DNA of 64,000 nt from the NCBI GenBank assembly GCA_010015745.1, contig ML978182.1:1-64000 (forward strand), in the 5' to 3' direction. This document shows positions 1 to 12,011 of this stretch, in pieces (the first letter of the stretch is position 1; each line of letters begins with the position of its first letter). The notes under the pieces were generated by a model. It saw only the letters and a list, made by a program, of their open reading frames with translations. It made no database searches and was not told the DNA's origin. The DNA is from Setomelanomma holmii. Lineage: Eukaryota > Ascomycota > Dothideomycetes > Pleosporales > Phaeosphaeriaceae. The translations under genes and the position numbers were made by a program.

Positions 1-444
1 CCAAATTGATCGCAAGCATCACTTTAATACTCCACCACAAAATCTCGTAATAATAGCTATTGTGGGTGACAGTACAGCCTCATCTTTGTGGGTGGGCTTT
101 TGGCGTTGGGGTGGGTCGGCACCCCGAGTGGCTCGTTGCGCTGACGCCTCACGGTAGTTGGCTGTCTGACGCACAGGCCACGCGAACGCGACAATCCTCC
201 ATGTAGCGACCCAGGTGGGCCTTTCCTACAGATTTTGCGCAAAAGGCTTCCGGTGGTTCGCGTGAACTCGGTTGAGTGAGTCGCAACTTTAGGTTGATCC
301 AAAATAGTATTTGTTGGACAGGCAGTGAGTAGCTCTTTCCACTTTTCTTCACGATGACGCGCCTAGCTAACGATACGGTAAGTCGCAACCGCTCCTTCCA
401 CCCCGAGCACTCCTACAATTTCAACCTTAATTCTTAATCCCATC

Positions 445-1046
445 ATGACATCAATACAGACAGCTCCTGTTGCGCTTCCTCGTGTAGCCATCACATTCTG
501 CACGCAATGCAGATGGATGTTGCGTGCGGCTTACTTCGGCCAAGAGCTGCTATCGACCTTCGGAACGCAGCTCGGTGAAATTGCATTGATACCTGCGACA
601 GGCGGGCTGTTTACTATAGAATTGGTGAGCTATCATTGGGCTTGTAGTGTGAGTGAGGTGGCTGATGATGATCGTAGACTTATGTACCGGCCAAGGTTGA
701 TGGTGGAGAGAAGGTAGGGTTTACGAAGGTGCTACTGTGGGACAGGAAAGAAAAGGGAGGGTTTCCTGGTAAGATCTAGATATGAGAGATGACATGTGGA
801 TGCTGACGGCTTGCAGAGACGAAAGTGCTGAAACAGTTGGTGAGAGATCACATCGATCCGACAAGGGATTTAGGGCATTCAGATAAGCATAGGAAGAAGA
901 AAGAGGAGAAGAGCGAAGGCAAGAGCGAGGATGAGAAAAATAGCGAGAAGGTGAGCCAGAATGACTCTCAGGTCACAGGGACCAAGAGCGAAGGCGTTGA
1001 GGTGAAGCGCAATCCGGACGGCACGATATGCGAGGATTGCAGATGA
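445..1046 (+). CDS. Rdx (SelW/SelT/SelH-like) thioredoxin-fold protein
   Basis: Three exons: 445-624, 678-768 and 817-1046, giving 166 aa. Introns 625-677 (GTGAGC...TCGTAG) and 769-816 (GTAAGA...TTGCAG) keep phase and join conserved segments. The start of the fold is visible: a beta strand, the redox motif C19-T-Q-C22 (Cys where animal SelW has Sec), then a helix and a GGLFTIEL-like strand; later LLWDRK, GGFPE and a LKQLVRD helix typical of fungal Rdx proteins. After about residue 120 comes a Lys/Glu/Ser-rich, probably disordered tail that ends in a second CxxC (CEDC). The family role is thiol redox or selenoprotein-like antioxidant function, not well defined in fungi. Start: the first ATG, just before the motif. 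The gene converges with the next one, 244 bp between stops. Family assignment is firm, cellular function unknown. Confidence 0.85.
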
Positions 1047-1290
1047 GAACAATGTATGAGGAGGTAGATTGCTTCGCGGACTGCCTAGCAGTAGACCTAC
1101 TATAAAAAGGTTCGTATGCCGCGTATGTTGAGGTATCCTCGAACTTCGCCCTGATGCACTCAGGGATGATCTCACAAATAGCGAGCCTCCCATGCCCGAG
1201 AGCTTCAAATTGCAGTATATGGAACCCAGATCGGTTTGTCCGTACATGTCAGAGTAACCCCATCTCTTGGCCGAGAGTCGTGAAGACTCT

Positions 1291-2542
1291 TCAGTCCTTA
1301 CGCAACTTGTTCAGGCGAGTAGTGAGACGAATGTCCATACGATTCATGTTCTTGCGCATGACTTCCATCTCGTCGTGCAGACGCTTCAATTGGCGCGCTA
1401 CGTCGTCAGACACTTCCTTGAGGTGGCCCTCTATAGTCTTGCAAGGCTCTTCGGTTGTCTTCGGCTTCGAGAGATAGTAGACGCCCTCTTCGTTGGGAGG
1501 TCCGAGTGCATCCACAAGATTGTCGATGCGGAGACCGTAAGACTCGGAGATCGCCGTCAGGTTATCGAAGCGCTGGCCGAGGTCTTGCAGCTTCATCAAG
1601 TACAACTCGCCAGTCAGGTTTGTAACATCCTGCGCACGCTGAAGGAGACCCAGAACCTGGGTGTAAACAACGCCGCCAGCACCACTCATCAGGACCAAAT
1701 CAAACCCGGCCGGCCCATAGACATGGGCAGTGATGATGCCAACGACTGCAGAAACAGTGGCGGTCATGATGGTGCCAGCTACCGACCAGGCCCACTTGCT
1801 CCCACAGGTGCGCTTCTGGTGACAGTTTCGCAGCAGATCTGTGGCGACCCAGACACGCTCTGTAGCACGAGTAGTGTGCTCAATGAGCTTCCTCAGCTCT
1901 TCGGTGATCAACTGATTAGCCTGAGTCCTCGTTTCCTCGCTCAGCGTTGAGTCCACCATCTCTTCCACGTATTTCGCGGTCTTCTTGTTCATCACGCCCA
2001 AGGCGTACGACGCGGCCCTGCTCACCGCGGTAGACGCGTCCATAGCTCGAGCTAAACTAGTGCTGAGTGACTCTTGCGGAAGCCGAGTGCGTTTCGCCTT
2101 GATCATTGCGTTATCAAGTTCGAGGACCGCCGCGCCCAGGGCGGGGTAACCGCTATACTTGATCCACTGGTAGAGTGGCTTGTCTTCATCTTTCTGAGTC
2201 CTGATGTAATCACGGAAACTATGCATCTGCGCCTCGACCTTTACCAGGCGGTATATCAGCTGGTCAGTTATGCCGTGCGCGTCTGTAGCCTATACTTGAG
2301 TTAGTCTGAACTGCTTATAATTACAAGATCGTTTCAATGTTTACCTTAAAGGCTCGGGATTCATTGGCCTCTGGTTTCGCCGTCTTTACAGGTTTCACGA
2401 GAGAAGAGATTGCTTCTACGAAGGCCGGTGGGTTAGTGTCCTGAGCGCCATTCGACATGTGCTGCTGCCCATTGCCCAGGCGTTTCTGGAACCCTTCGAC
2501 CTCGTTCGTTTCGCTGTTCCGGGTTGTGTCTTCCACCGACAT
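1291..2542 (-). CDS. unknown protein with paired hydrophobic segments and coiled-coil C-terminus
   Basis: Two exons, 2542-2345 and 2289-1291, with a 55-nt intron (2344-2290, GTAAAC...TATAG) in phase 0; 398 aa. I do not recognise the family. Residues 1-66 are polar and probably disordered. The middle is helical and rich in Ala, Glu and Arg. Two hydrophobic stretches at about 232-254 and 262-282, rich in Gly/Ala/Val with a short GPAG-containing loop, look like a membrane hairpin. The last 80 residues have heptad-like Leu/Met spacing and end in basic residues, suggesting a coiled coil. It resembles fungal-restricted proteins in heterokaryon-incompatibility-like or lineage-specific sets only in general composition, so no function is offered. 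The splice restores one uninterrupted reading frame, which supports that it is expressed. Confidence 0.65.
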
Positions 2543-4843
2543 TCTGCTCTCGTGCTCTCGGTTAGTAGGTCAATTCGCTATCGCAATCCGAACGACGGAG
2601 TTGAGTTGCGGAAACTCGAAACGAGGTCGCGCGACAGAGTGAGGAGCGGAAAGAGTAGGTAGTTTGGCAAGTCGACGGACTTGGCAATACTGAGTGACCG
2701 CCAAAGCGGTTTCACTCGAAGTGAAGACGACTTCGTTGCCTGGTGCTGGCGCATGATTGTTTGACGTGTATGGTGAGGTCAAAACTCTTTCCCGAAGAAG
2801 ACATGGGCAAAGTGCACCTGCCATGGGAGACAAACAACGTATCACGTGATGTTTTGGACGGCACAAGAAGTCCAATACAACAGGCAGAGTTCATGGAACT
2901 AAGATCTCTGGTGCGGACCTATGTCCAAAAGACGGCTGAAAAGTTCTGGCCATGCGAAAGGAAACATCCATGTTGTGTTGACCTCAAGGACAGGTTTGTA
3001 TCAGACTTGGCAAGGAGAAGATGACTTTATCAGACCTATGGACAGCCCCATCCATACACGACATGAAGAAGTGGGCTCCGACCGAGTATATATCTTGAGC
3101 CAAATAGCTGGGCATCGAGCATCTGACGAGCAATAGTACAGCATGAAATCCCTCATGTTCGTCTAAGGGCTTGACCATGAGGGGCTCAATGGGCTGAGGC
3201 CATGTCTTTCTACCATATCATTGGTGCAGACAGACATCTGCGCTAGAAGTAGTCAGACACCAGAGAAGCCTCTATATACATTCAGATGGGGTGATGCCAG
3301 AATAAGCCGGAAGGGTCGCCTACGTGTTCTTGTCTCTCGATGCTGTGCTATCATGGCGGAGGTGGAGTCGGGGCGCACAAGACAAGATCGGAGAGTTTCC
3401 CCAAGCTGCGGGTGCGGGTGGCTTGTCGGGTCGAGATGAGCATTTCGTAAAAGAACTTGATACTCTAGCTACAGCGTTCCTGCACGTCAGAGTACTGCGT
3501 GCAAATTTTGAGAGTGATCTTGTTTCAACACCTTACACAGCATCCAGATGGTTGTGCACCAATCTCGAAAGTGTGGGGCTTATCTGTGCTACAAGCTGCA
3601 TGTGGAAGACGCAGAGAGACGCGTCTTCGCAACAATGAACTTGTAATGCATCTCGACCTCCCCGGAAGTGCTCCACTGTGACGGGCATGTGTGAGAGTAG
3701 TGTAAGTGCCAGCGTCCCGGGTATTGCAGCTTACGCAACCGATGAAATGTCGACGATGACACCATGAGGTGATGTATCCGTTGAGAAGTCCTGTAACTTG
3801 TTGGATTGTCCATGAATCTATCCGCGCAGGCAAGTTGCATGCATATGGAAGGCGCAGGAGTGGCAGTCTCCTCGATACGGTGAAGACTCTCGTCGACCTC
3901 CCAGAAACAGGATTGTGGTCTGATAATGAGCTTCTCAAGTGATGATTCGTGGTGGTTGTATGTAGGTGTTGAGGGCAGAGGAGACCCGAAGAGGATAGCA
4001 TGGGTACGTGCGGATCGCGGCTTCCCCACCGGATAAATACGGCTTGGTGATTGGGCACAGTGCGATGCGCGTTTTGATCATCCTCGTCGATTGCGACTGC
4101 AGAGACGTCGATGAAACATCTCCATCACCAGCAACACGATGCTCAATGGGGGAAATCATGCACCTTGCGCACGCCAGCACATCGCCGACTCAGCTCACCA
4201 CTCTGCACTTGTGCTATCGAAGCGCCTACGCCGACCACAGCTTGGCTGCGACCATATCGAATGTGCTCGGGTGCGTAATGTACTGTGCCGTGTCTTCGAT
4301 CGCACCAACACGGTCCTTTGTCATAAAAGTCATCTGTCATGAGGCACTGATCCCTGAATCCCGCGCACCTGTCAGTGATGCCATGGAAGAGCGATCGAGA
4401 ACATCGTGAGAGCTATGAAGAACACTGGAAGCCACGTATCTTCCCCAGGTCTAGAAGTAACTCAGCTTCGCTGTGCACGCGCGATCTGGATCCTGAGGGC
4501 TGGGCTATCCGCCGCCATGGTGCGGGCGAACGCAAGCCACAGAAGCCCCTAGAGCGAAGAACCCTGATTGAGTGGAAGATCAACAGCTGCACTCGCTCCA
4601 CCCTGTCGTGCAGATTACAGCCTCGTCCACCAAGAAGCGCTAAGATCGGACCGGCCACTGATTGGCTTTGACATCGACCAGAGCTGAGCTCACAACATGG
4701 GTTGGCGTAGGCATACATAGCTGCAGCCTCCCTCCACCAGCAGGGGAGGTGTTCTGCGTAATCTCAAAACCCGGACGCTAGGTAACTCGATGCCGCGAGA
4801 ACCACCAGCAGTTGTGGCACAGTGAAGCCTTGCCCACATAAAA
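2543..4843. other. intergenic, no supported gene
   Basis: About 2.3 kb upstream of two genes on opposite strands. Open frames of 60-180 codons exist on both strands, for example 3525-4058 minus, but they overlap one another and have scrambled composition (many Arg, His, Cys, Ser). None shows a recognisable motif or a convincing splice partner. It presumably holds the promoters of both flanking genes. I see no tRNA or repeat. Confidence 0.5.
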
Positions 4844-7800
4844 ATGGTTTCGGATAAGATGCCGCGGACCGCGTCAACGACTGGTCAGGAGCCTCAAGTA
4901 TTGATCCCAAGCCGGAGCTCGTCAATGTCCTTCACCAGCATTGTGATCAAACCGGGCAAGAAGGGCTCCAACGAACGCAGCAGTCTGCTCGAAACCGACG
5001 ACCGCCAACCGCGCTTTTTGATGGAGGATCCGAGTCGGAAAGCTGCTTCCGCACAGCCGTCTAAGATGACTCGAAGAGCAACCAGCTGCGCTGCAGCGCT
5101 CAGAAAGCAATCGCAGCCTACCGAAGTTCAACGCTGGGCCGGCTTGACACGCTCAGTTGAAACCTGGGATGGCTTACGAAAAGTCAGTTATCCGGACTTC
5201 AAGTACTTCTCATTTGCTGACATGGATAGGATTCGGAGTTGTGGGTGCAAGATGGCGACTGTCACGTCCACCTTTATGCACGTGGAGCTTCGCAACGTGG
5301 TCCATCATTCTGTGTACCCTCGAGAGCTTTGCGACAAAAGAACTGCAGCGCCCTGCTTGATCATTGCGATGCCCAGATAGCAGTGGACTCTCCTGATGGT
5401 GCACAGTGGACTCAACTTCGCTCATTTAACAGTCTCCACCGTGGTCCGATTGTCATCGAACTGTACATTCCAGCACCGGGTCAGACATCCAGAGAGGACT
5501 CTTTCAGATGGCATCTGACGACTCGCAACTTTTTCGCCTTCATCCTGGGCTTGCCACTCGTCGGTCACCAGATGGGCGAATCATTCGTTGACCTTCTCGA
5601 GAGAATGGCCCTTTGGCGATCTGCCAGTGCCAATCATCATCAAGACTTCCTTGAGTATGCCGACAATCAGGGATATCGAGATCTGGTTGAATGCACCGAT
5701 TATGCTCTGGCAAGTCTTCACTTTGCGGAGCGCTACAAGCGCAGAGAAGTTTGGATCGATGCTTTTGCTCATTGCGTTGGGATGAGTGATAGCTTGGCCC
5801 TTAGCCCAGAATATGCAGTAAGTGACACCTCATACATCTTCTGCAACACCACTGATATCTCCAAGCTTCTCTCCCAACTGACGAAGGCACTTATTGGACG
5901 AGCTTACCTCGAACTCAACAGTCATCTCGAACGCGTGACTAAAGCCCTTCGAACTTTCCTCGAGGATGACTTCTCGCCGGCTCATCTCGGTGTCGCTGAG
6001 GGAGCACGAAGTCACCTGAACCGATTCCAGAGATTCTTGCATCAATTCTACGTAGAGAAGTTTGGTTACTGGCCGCCACCCAGAAGTGCCGCCCGATTTC
6101 CCAAGGCCTTGTACAAGTCAATGTTCTTCGACTTTCAAAGCTTATACGACTTGCTTGTGGACAATCAGTCCAGTACGGATCTGGCATCCCAGAAGCCAGC
6201 CAGCGGTGGTATTTGTGTGCTGCAAAATGTTGGCCATTTTGACAAAAGAAACAAGTTCACTCCACAACCGCATCCTCTACCACTGCTCCCGAGTCAAGCA
6301 GAGTCGCAGAAGACAGCAAGGTCCTTGTCATCAGCATCAAGCCACAAGAAGATGCGCGATACTCATTACAAGAGTGCTGCGTTGTTGGTGGCAACGAATC
6401 ATCTGAACCCGGACATTATGAAATCCAAAATTGTGCAGTCTTATCTGGAGTTCGAAAGAAGCTACGGTGCCAACTCGAGTCACCGCGACGAGAAAATTGC
6501 GACAACAGATGCACGAAAGGTCAGGTGGCTCGTGATATATGGCACGCTCCAATATCTGCGTTCAGCGCTGCGTGCGCCCAACGGCGTTCGCGACACTGAA
6601 AGTCCAGAGTACCCATTGTGCTGCCTGATCGCAGGGCAATCATCATGGAATGCGGAAACACCAGTGTCTACCCCACCTGTGAGGAGCCCGACTGGCGCAC
6701 CTCATGCATCTGAGGACTATTTTGGACCGTCTGCTACAGCCTCTTTCTCCATCGAGCCAGACTGCCATCGCGAGGACTACTTCACCTCTCAAACTTCTGT
6801 TCAACGCAGCTCTACCATATCGGTGCCTTCGAAGACCAGTTCACCGATCCGTCAGTCCTCCACGCGCTCGTTTGGACCGCTCTCATCGCTATCCGCACGA
6901 AGTTCACGTCGCAACAGCACGATACTGAAGCCTACTTCGCATTGCGCGATCATCGTGCACGGCTATGGGGATGGTTTGAACCAAGCACTGATGGACCCAT
7001 TATCAAAGACCATGAGCGGGCTGGAGAGCGCAAATCTGTCCCGCCCCGTTTCGAAGTCAGGACTAAGCGGAGAGGCTGGCACTGGCTCAGCATCACTCGT
7101 CACCAAGACCGCACCCATGGATCTTTGTAACCCTACTCCAAAGCATTCCCGCACTCGGACGCCTCTCCTTCATACCTTTCAGCTTGACCTGGTGGTACCA
7201 GTCACAGCTGTTGAGACCGCGAATGACTCAATGTGTCGGTCTGACAGTACCAGCTCAATCGGCAGCTCAGTGTGGACGGATGGCGGCAGTGCTACGTCTT
7301 CCAAATCGAGTGCAGACAGCGAGCGACAACAATTCTACAAAACCAGCACAGCGGCACACAGCGGTCTACTGGGAGGTCTGATCTCAGTGGATGGTACTCG
7401 TGTCTCGCTTGACTCCCCTGGCATGGTAGCTTCGACGGCGTATTCGACGCAAATGGGTATACATCCTGCCTTACGTACACTACCTGCCCAGCAACAGGAG
7501 GAGTTCCAATTCGATTTTGGCGACCATTCCGTGGAAGCTGGAACCTCGACACCTACAAGCCACGCGATAGGCTTGGCTTTCTCAGCACCGCCTTCTCCGC
7601 CGCTTATTCCTATGTCTTTCGCACACATCTCCTCGTCACCAAGGACAATGTCTCTCACATCCGACAAAACCATTCACGCTCCCGAGGGCAGCACAAGGAT
7701 CTCCGACTCATCCACGGACATGGCTTCACGAAAGAGAAACCGGATGTCTGGCTTCATGTCTGGCCCGAGTGAGCTGCGTGATCGATACAACAGCGCTATC

Positions 7801-8001
7801 AGGCGACTAGAGAATGCTGGCACTACTTCTAGAGAGTACGGAGATTTATGCAACAGTTCTAGATCCAGTACTCACCCTCCCACAGTGACCCGGACCTCTC
7901 ATGCCAGCATCAAAGGACCGTCACTGCGCAATCGAATTTGGCACGATGATACGAAGGACGAGAAGAAGGAGAGGCGCAAGTCTTTGTTCTGGCGACGCTG
8001 A
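4844..8001 (+). CDS. large DUF8004-like fungal protein
   Basis: Two exons, 4844-5182 and 5230-8001, intron 5183-5229 (47 nt, GTCAGT...GATAG, phase 0); 1036 aa. The junction rebuilds the segment WDGLRK-DSELWVQDGDCHVHLY. Residues about 100-430 are a globular helical region with features I associate with the fungal DUF8004 family: an opening WxxDGDCxVHLY, a RNFFAFILGLPLVG helix, and the GARSHLNRFQRFLH...YVEKFGYWPP block. From about residue 480 onward the protein is a long Ser/Thr/Pro-rich tail with many short Ser runs, likely disordered and phosphorylated, ending in a basic KKERRKSLFWRR motif. No catalytic motif, signal peptide or membrane segment is visible. The role is unknown. An internal intron is not needed because the second exon is open throughout. 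The family call is from memory of its sequence signature. Confidence 0.8.
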
Positions 8002-8250
8002 ACTATAATTAATGTTGCGTATGCGTAAAACCGTCACGATCATTTACGACTTTCCTATGTTCTCATCGCATCGATCCAAGTCTTTCAGCGACGGTGTCAA
8101 GGCGGGATCGATTCTTCTACTTGTTGTATACCCGGCATTTCCAGCATTTTGAGCTTCTATGTAGAAAAGCATCTGAACTATCTCAACCCAATAATATTCC
8201 CACTTAACTCATCTATTCACATATTGATCTCTACCAATTGACCACGCTGA

Positions 8251-8664
8251 CTACGACCTTGGCCGTCCCTTGTCCCATGGATCAAGTTCGCATTTACCTC
8301 CGACCTGCTTGAGTGACTTGCCGAGACACTCCATGCCTCCACAATAGCATGGTCGAACCACCCACTCATTGCCACAATCATCCTGGGTCACGTCACCTAT
8401 GCCCAAGTTTTCGAGCGCGATCGTATTAATGCTGTTGCACAGCGATACGCATGAGGTGGTCACTGTCGACGACGGCACAGCCTGCTCTTTGGGATCTCGG
8501 AGGACAACTGAAGACTCTGACTCCGACCGAACTGATGGTGATCGCGATATCATGATGTAACCCTTCGCATTGTTGCTTAAGGGCTGCTCTAGCACAGCAC
8601 TGCTGAGACGTTCATCGGCATCAAAGATGAGCTCCACGAAGCTCTTCTTTCTCCAAAATCTCAT
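8251..8664 (-). CDS. possible small Cys-containing protein
   Basis: A single open frame of 137 codons starting at an ATG. The translation begins MRFWRKKSFVEL and has Ser-rich middle and a C-terminal half with six Cys (CVSLC, DDCGNEW, CYCGGMEC, KCELD). Composition is more natural than the surrounding chance frames, and the stop lies in a region where no other gene is present. There is no signal peptide and no family I recognise. The gap to the stop of the preceding plus-strand gene is only 250 bp, so it could also be antisense to that gene's 3' UTR. It is reported as a candidate only; it may equally be a chance frame. Confidence 0.35.
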   Translation of the reverse strand: MRFWRKKSFVELIFDADERLSSAVLEQPLSNNAKGYIMISRSPSVRSESESSVVLRDPKEQAVPSSTVTTSCVSLCNSINTIALENLGIGDVTQDDCGNEWVVRPCYCGGMECLGKSLKQVGGKCELDPWDKGRPRS

Positions 8665-9523
8665 TGCTTTCAGAGATCCGCAGAGGCTGTTTTGCAGTTG
8701 ATGGGTTCACGAAAACGAGCGTGCTCCGCGCGAGAAACTTTGTACACAACATCTGTCACCCAGAGCCTGATGTCACATCCGCAATTCAAGACGAGGTCGC
8801 TCGTCCATGCCCCTGGTGACAACCTCGAAGTGATGCTCAGCCCAGCCCAAACCGCACCCTCAATGATCAGCGTATTGCGACATCAAACCCCCGCTCCTTT
8901 CCAATACTCTTGGCACACTTTGACGCCCAGATCATGTCCGTGACTCGCGAGTGTTTAAGATGAGGAGATGATCGTGTCCGAGCGTAGCGTCCCGGGGTCT
9001 GGGATGGTGGCTTGGCGGGTGCGTGCAGCCGCCATTCCAGTTGTACGAGGCTTCAATGAACTCTCTACCGCCACCATCACACTACCCTCGCAGAGAGCTT
9101 TTGCGATTTATTGAATTTACTGTGAATGTCTATTTGCAATTTTTTTATTGGCTAATGAGCTGCGCGACATTCACTATTTGGTTTCGCTCCAACTCAAGAT
9201 TATCGGCGCCGATTACACCCGCCAGGAGACTATCGTGCGACCAGCATTCGCACTCGCTCCAGTATGCTGAGTGTCCTGGGTGTTGCCATCGCCATCGAAA
9301 AGGACGCGCACAAGCCGCGGAGGCTATACAGACGCGTTCTAGCAGGTGCCGGTGCTGTATGTTAGACTGATGCACACCAGCTATAAGGAAGCAGCACAAT
9401 CAAGGCGTCGCAGCATTTGAGAGGAGCACATCGATGCATGCTAAAAAACAGGTAGGTACAGAACGAAATCCGAATGCCCGACCATGGGTATCATAACGAA
9501 AGGAAATCCCGACAAACCCACCA
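8665..9523. other. intergenic, no supported gene
   Basis: This 0.86-kb stretch lies between the candidate small gene and the stop of the MFS transporter. Frames here are short and of poor composition. The part next to 9524 is presumably the transporter's 3' UTR. Confidence 0.4.
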
Positions 9524-11300
9524 TTACGCCTGGACTTGAGTCACTTGACCCCTCCCAGCCAAGGCACAACGGGCTGTCATGTTGGCTTGCCTCTCCTCCT
9601 CGACCTCTCTGGCGTACTTGCTCCGCGCCCTAATCTGAGGCCCCTTCTTGTAAATGACGTAGACCGGGATGCAGACCACGACGGAAAGCGCAAACAGTAC
9701 CCAGGTCGCATTCTTCACGCCAAGACCGTGATACATCGGTCCCGTATAAAAAGAGCAGACACCGGCCAGGATATCGCGGGAGAACCCGTTGCCGCCGGTT
9801 GCAGAAGCCGAGTACTTGCCTCCATACGCCGCGACCATATAATCTATAGTGGCGAAGTAGATGGCCATGTTGGCCCAACCTAGATGACGACAAGGTTAAT
9901 TTGTGTCTTGACCGGCATTCAAGCAGAGATGTGACTTACCGATGAGGATTGCGAAGATGAGTGGGGCGACCCAGGGGAGTGGAGGACCACTAACTACGAA
10001 GGCAGAGCCGAAGAGACCGATTGGCAACCCGAGGACGACGTACTGAAGAGCCCACAAGCGGCTCTCCGGGGACAGCACCTTGCCGTTCTTGCGCTGGTGA
10101 TTGTGCCGGCGGATAACGGGGAGGTAGCCAGCCCAGGCAGCCCAGTACCCAATGAAGAGAGCAAAGAGAGCAAGACCGAGTTGGCTTGGGGTGAAGCCCC
10201 ATCCGTCCTTGAAGACGTAACCATAGGACTCGAGGAAGCTGAAAATCAAAGCATCAACGAAACCAGACAGCAGCGACAAGAAGCCAACAATGGGCTCAGT
10301 GAAAAGCATCCAGTATGGGCGACCCATGATCTTTGCCACGTCCTTCCAGTCGATTTTATGATCCTCGGTAGGGCCTCTGACCCTAGCCTCCGGGTTATCC
10401 TTGCGAATCGCCTTTGCCCTTTTGTTGAGCATGATCGTGGAGCGAGTCTCCGGAACGCAGAAGAAGTGGATGCCTTGGACCACGAGGCCGAAGATGAGCT
10501 GGATCCAGAAGTTCCATCGCCAGGGAAGGAACTCCTCAATCGGGCCACCGCAGATGCCACCGATCACTGGAGACGAGTTAGCAGACAGACCGCAAGAGAG
10601 TTTGGGGAATTATACCAGATCCAAGGCAAGACCATAGACTCGCCCAAAGCACGGCGAACTGCTGGTCTTCCGAGCTGAACATGTCAGCCACCATGCCAAG
10701 GGTGACGGATCCACCAGCAGAGCAGAGACCGCCAAGAAGACGAGCGACGAGAACCATGGGCCAGTTGAAGCTGGCGCCAGCGAGGATTTGCCAGACATTG
10801 ACGTGGCCCAGCGACAACTGCATCACCCAAAAGCGACCGTACTCCTCCGACCACGGCGCCCAGAGTTCGCAACCAAAACCGTAGAGAATCAAGAACCAGG
10901 CCATACCGGCTCTTGCGTTGGTGAAGTGGTTGGAGCCGAGGTCGTACTCCGTGTTGAGGTGGCCGATTGCGTTGGAGTACACGGCGGCGTTGTAGTCTAA
11001 GAAGAGTTAGCAACCCTGGATCGAAGACATTTCGAACGATAGTCAAGATTGGTACTCACTCATACTCGTCTGGCACAAGGCCACGACGGTAAGCACGGCC
11101 CACTTCTTCTTGGCTGAGAAGTTGTAGGCCGTGTATTCGAGGGCATTTGCCTCGGCGAGGATCAACGGCGCATTTGTGTCCCGTGACGCCGTTAATGACG
11201 CAGGGTTGCTGTTGAAAGCCAGAACCCCGAAATCGGTGGTCCTGGCTTCCTTGGCAGCAGAGCCGTCAGTGGTGTCGCTGTGATGTCTTGAGTCAGACAT
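9524..11300 (-). CDS. MFS transporter, DHA1 (drug:H+ antiporter / polyamine-type) family
   Basis: Four exons: 11300-11060, 10996-10616, 10566-9940 and 9879-9524, with introns of 63, 49 and 60 nt (GTGAGT, GTATAA and GTAAGT donors); 534 aa. All phases match and each junction falls inside a continuous transmembrane region. Visible family features: a soluble N-terminus, NYNAAVYSNAIG before TM1-2, an RLLGGLCSAGGSVTLGMVADMF stretch resembling antiporter motif C, then PWRWNFWIQLIFG and a charged central loop (roughly residues 250-300) before the second six-helix half. The C-terminus is basic. It sits in the plasma or vacuolar membrane and probably exports small molecules with proton exchange; the substrate cannot be read. 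The next supported gene on the 5' side is 0.7 kb away, leaving a normal promoter. Family assignment is good, substrate unknown. Confidence 0.85.
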
Positions 11301-12011
11301 CTTAAGTCTACAGAATATCAGTAAGATAGTACTATAGTGAAGGGACGTGCTAAATTGTCTCTAGCACTTACTTTTCGTTGGTGTGTACGTTTGAAGGCAG
11401 TTCGGAAAGTCTGGGGTACTCCGCAGTGTCTAAATGTCTGTGGGGAGAAAAGCAGTCAAGCCTGGGGAATCAGACGGGCTTAATAACGGCCGCGCGCAAC
11501 GCAAGAAGAGCTACCATGGTTCAGAAAGGGCATTGCTTTAGGCCATATTGAGGCTACATCACCGGTGCGGACCGCTGTGCATACGCGGGTGGGACCGCGA
11601 CCACTATCATGGTACACCAGGCTCGACGGCGCCCAATCATGACTTCGAGTCGCAGAGCCTCCGAACAAATGCACCAAAACTCACGGACTAATCTAGTACT
11701 CTAGCACCACCTTGATCGAGGGGTACATGTATTGCATATCAACAATGCGTTCATGACGCGCATATTCGGTCGTCTCAACGACAACGCGTCTCGGGCTCAG
11801 TGCGGACATTACCTTGCGTCCGGATGGACGATAGTTGTTGGATCCATACAAGCCTCATCAAAGCCCCAAAAAAGGAGTCAGCATGCACATGAGCATCAGG
11901 CTGTCCCGAAATGGTAGTATGCGATGGACTTGTGCGTAAGCGATTACCAATTGATCCGACGACCGACTGCGCTTTTTCGTGCAAATGCTCTTCTTGGACG
12001 ATATAGCATCA
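11301..12011. other. intergenic, likely promoter of the MFS gene
   Basis: About 0.7 kb between the transporter start and the stop of the next minus-strand gene. Only short, unconvincing frames are present. It must carry the transporter promoter; I could not pick out a reliable element. Confidence 0.4.

Noticed and set aside
1267..1950. 227-codon plus-strand frame
   Set aside because: Lies antisense to the spliced membrane/coiled-coil gene; its composition mirrors that gene's codon pattern.
3525..4058. 177-codon minus-strand frame
   Set aside because: Cys/His/Arg/Ser-rich chance composition, overlaps another long frame on the same strand, no motif, no splice partner.
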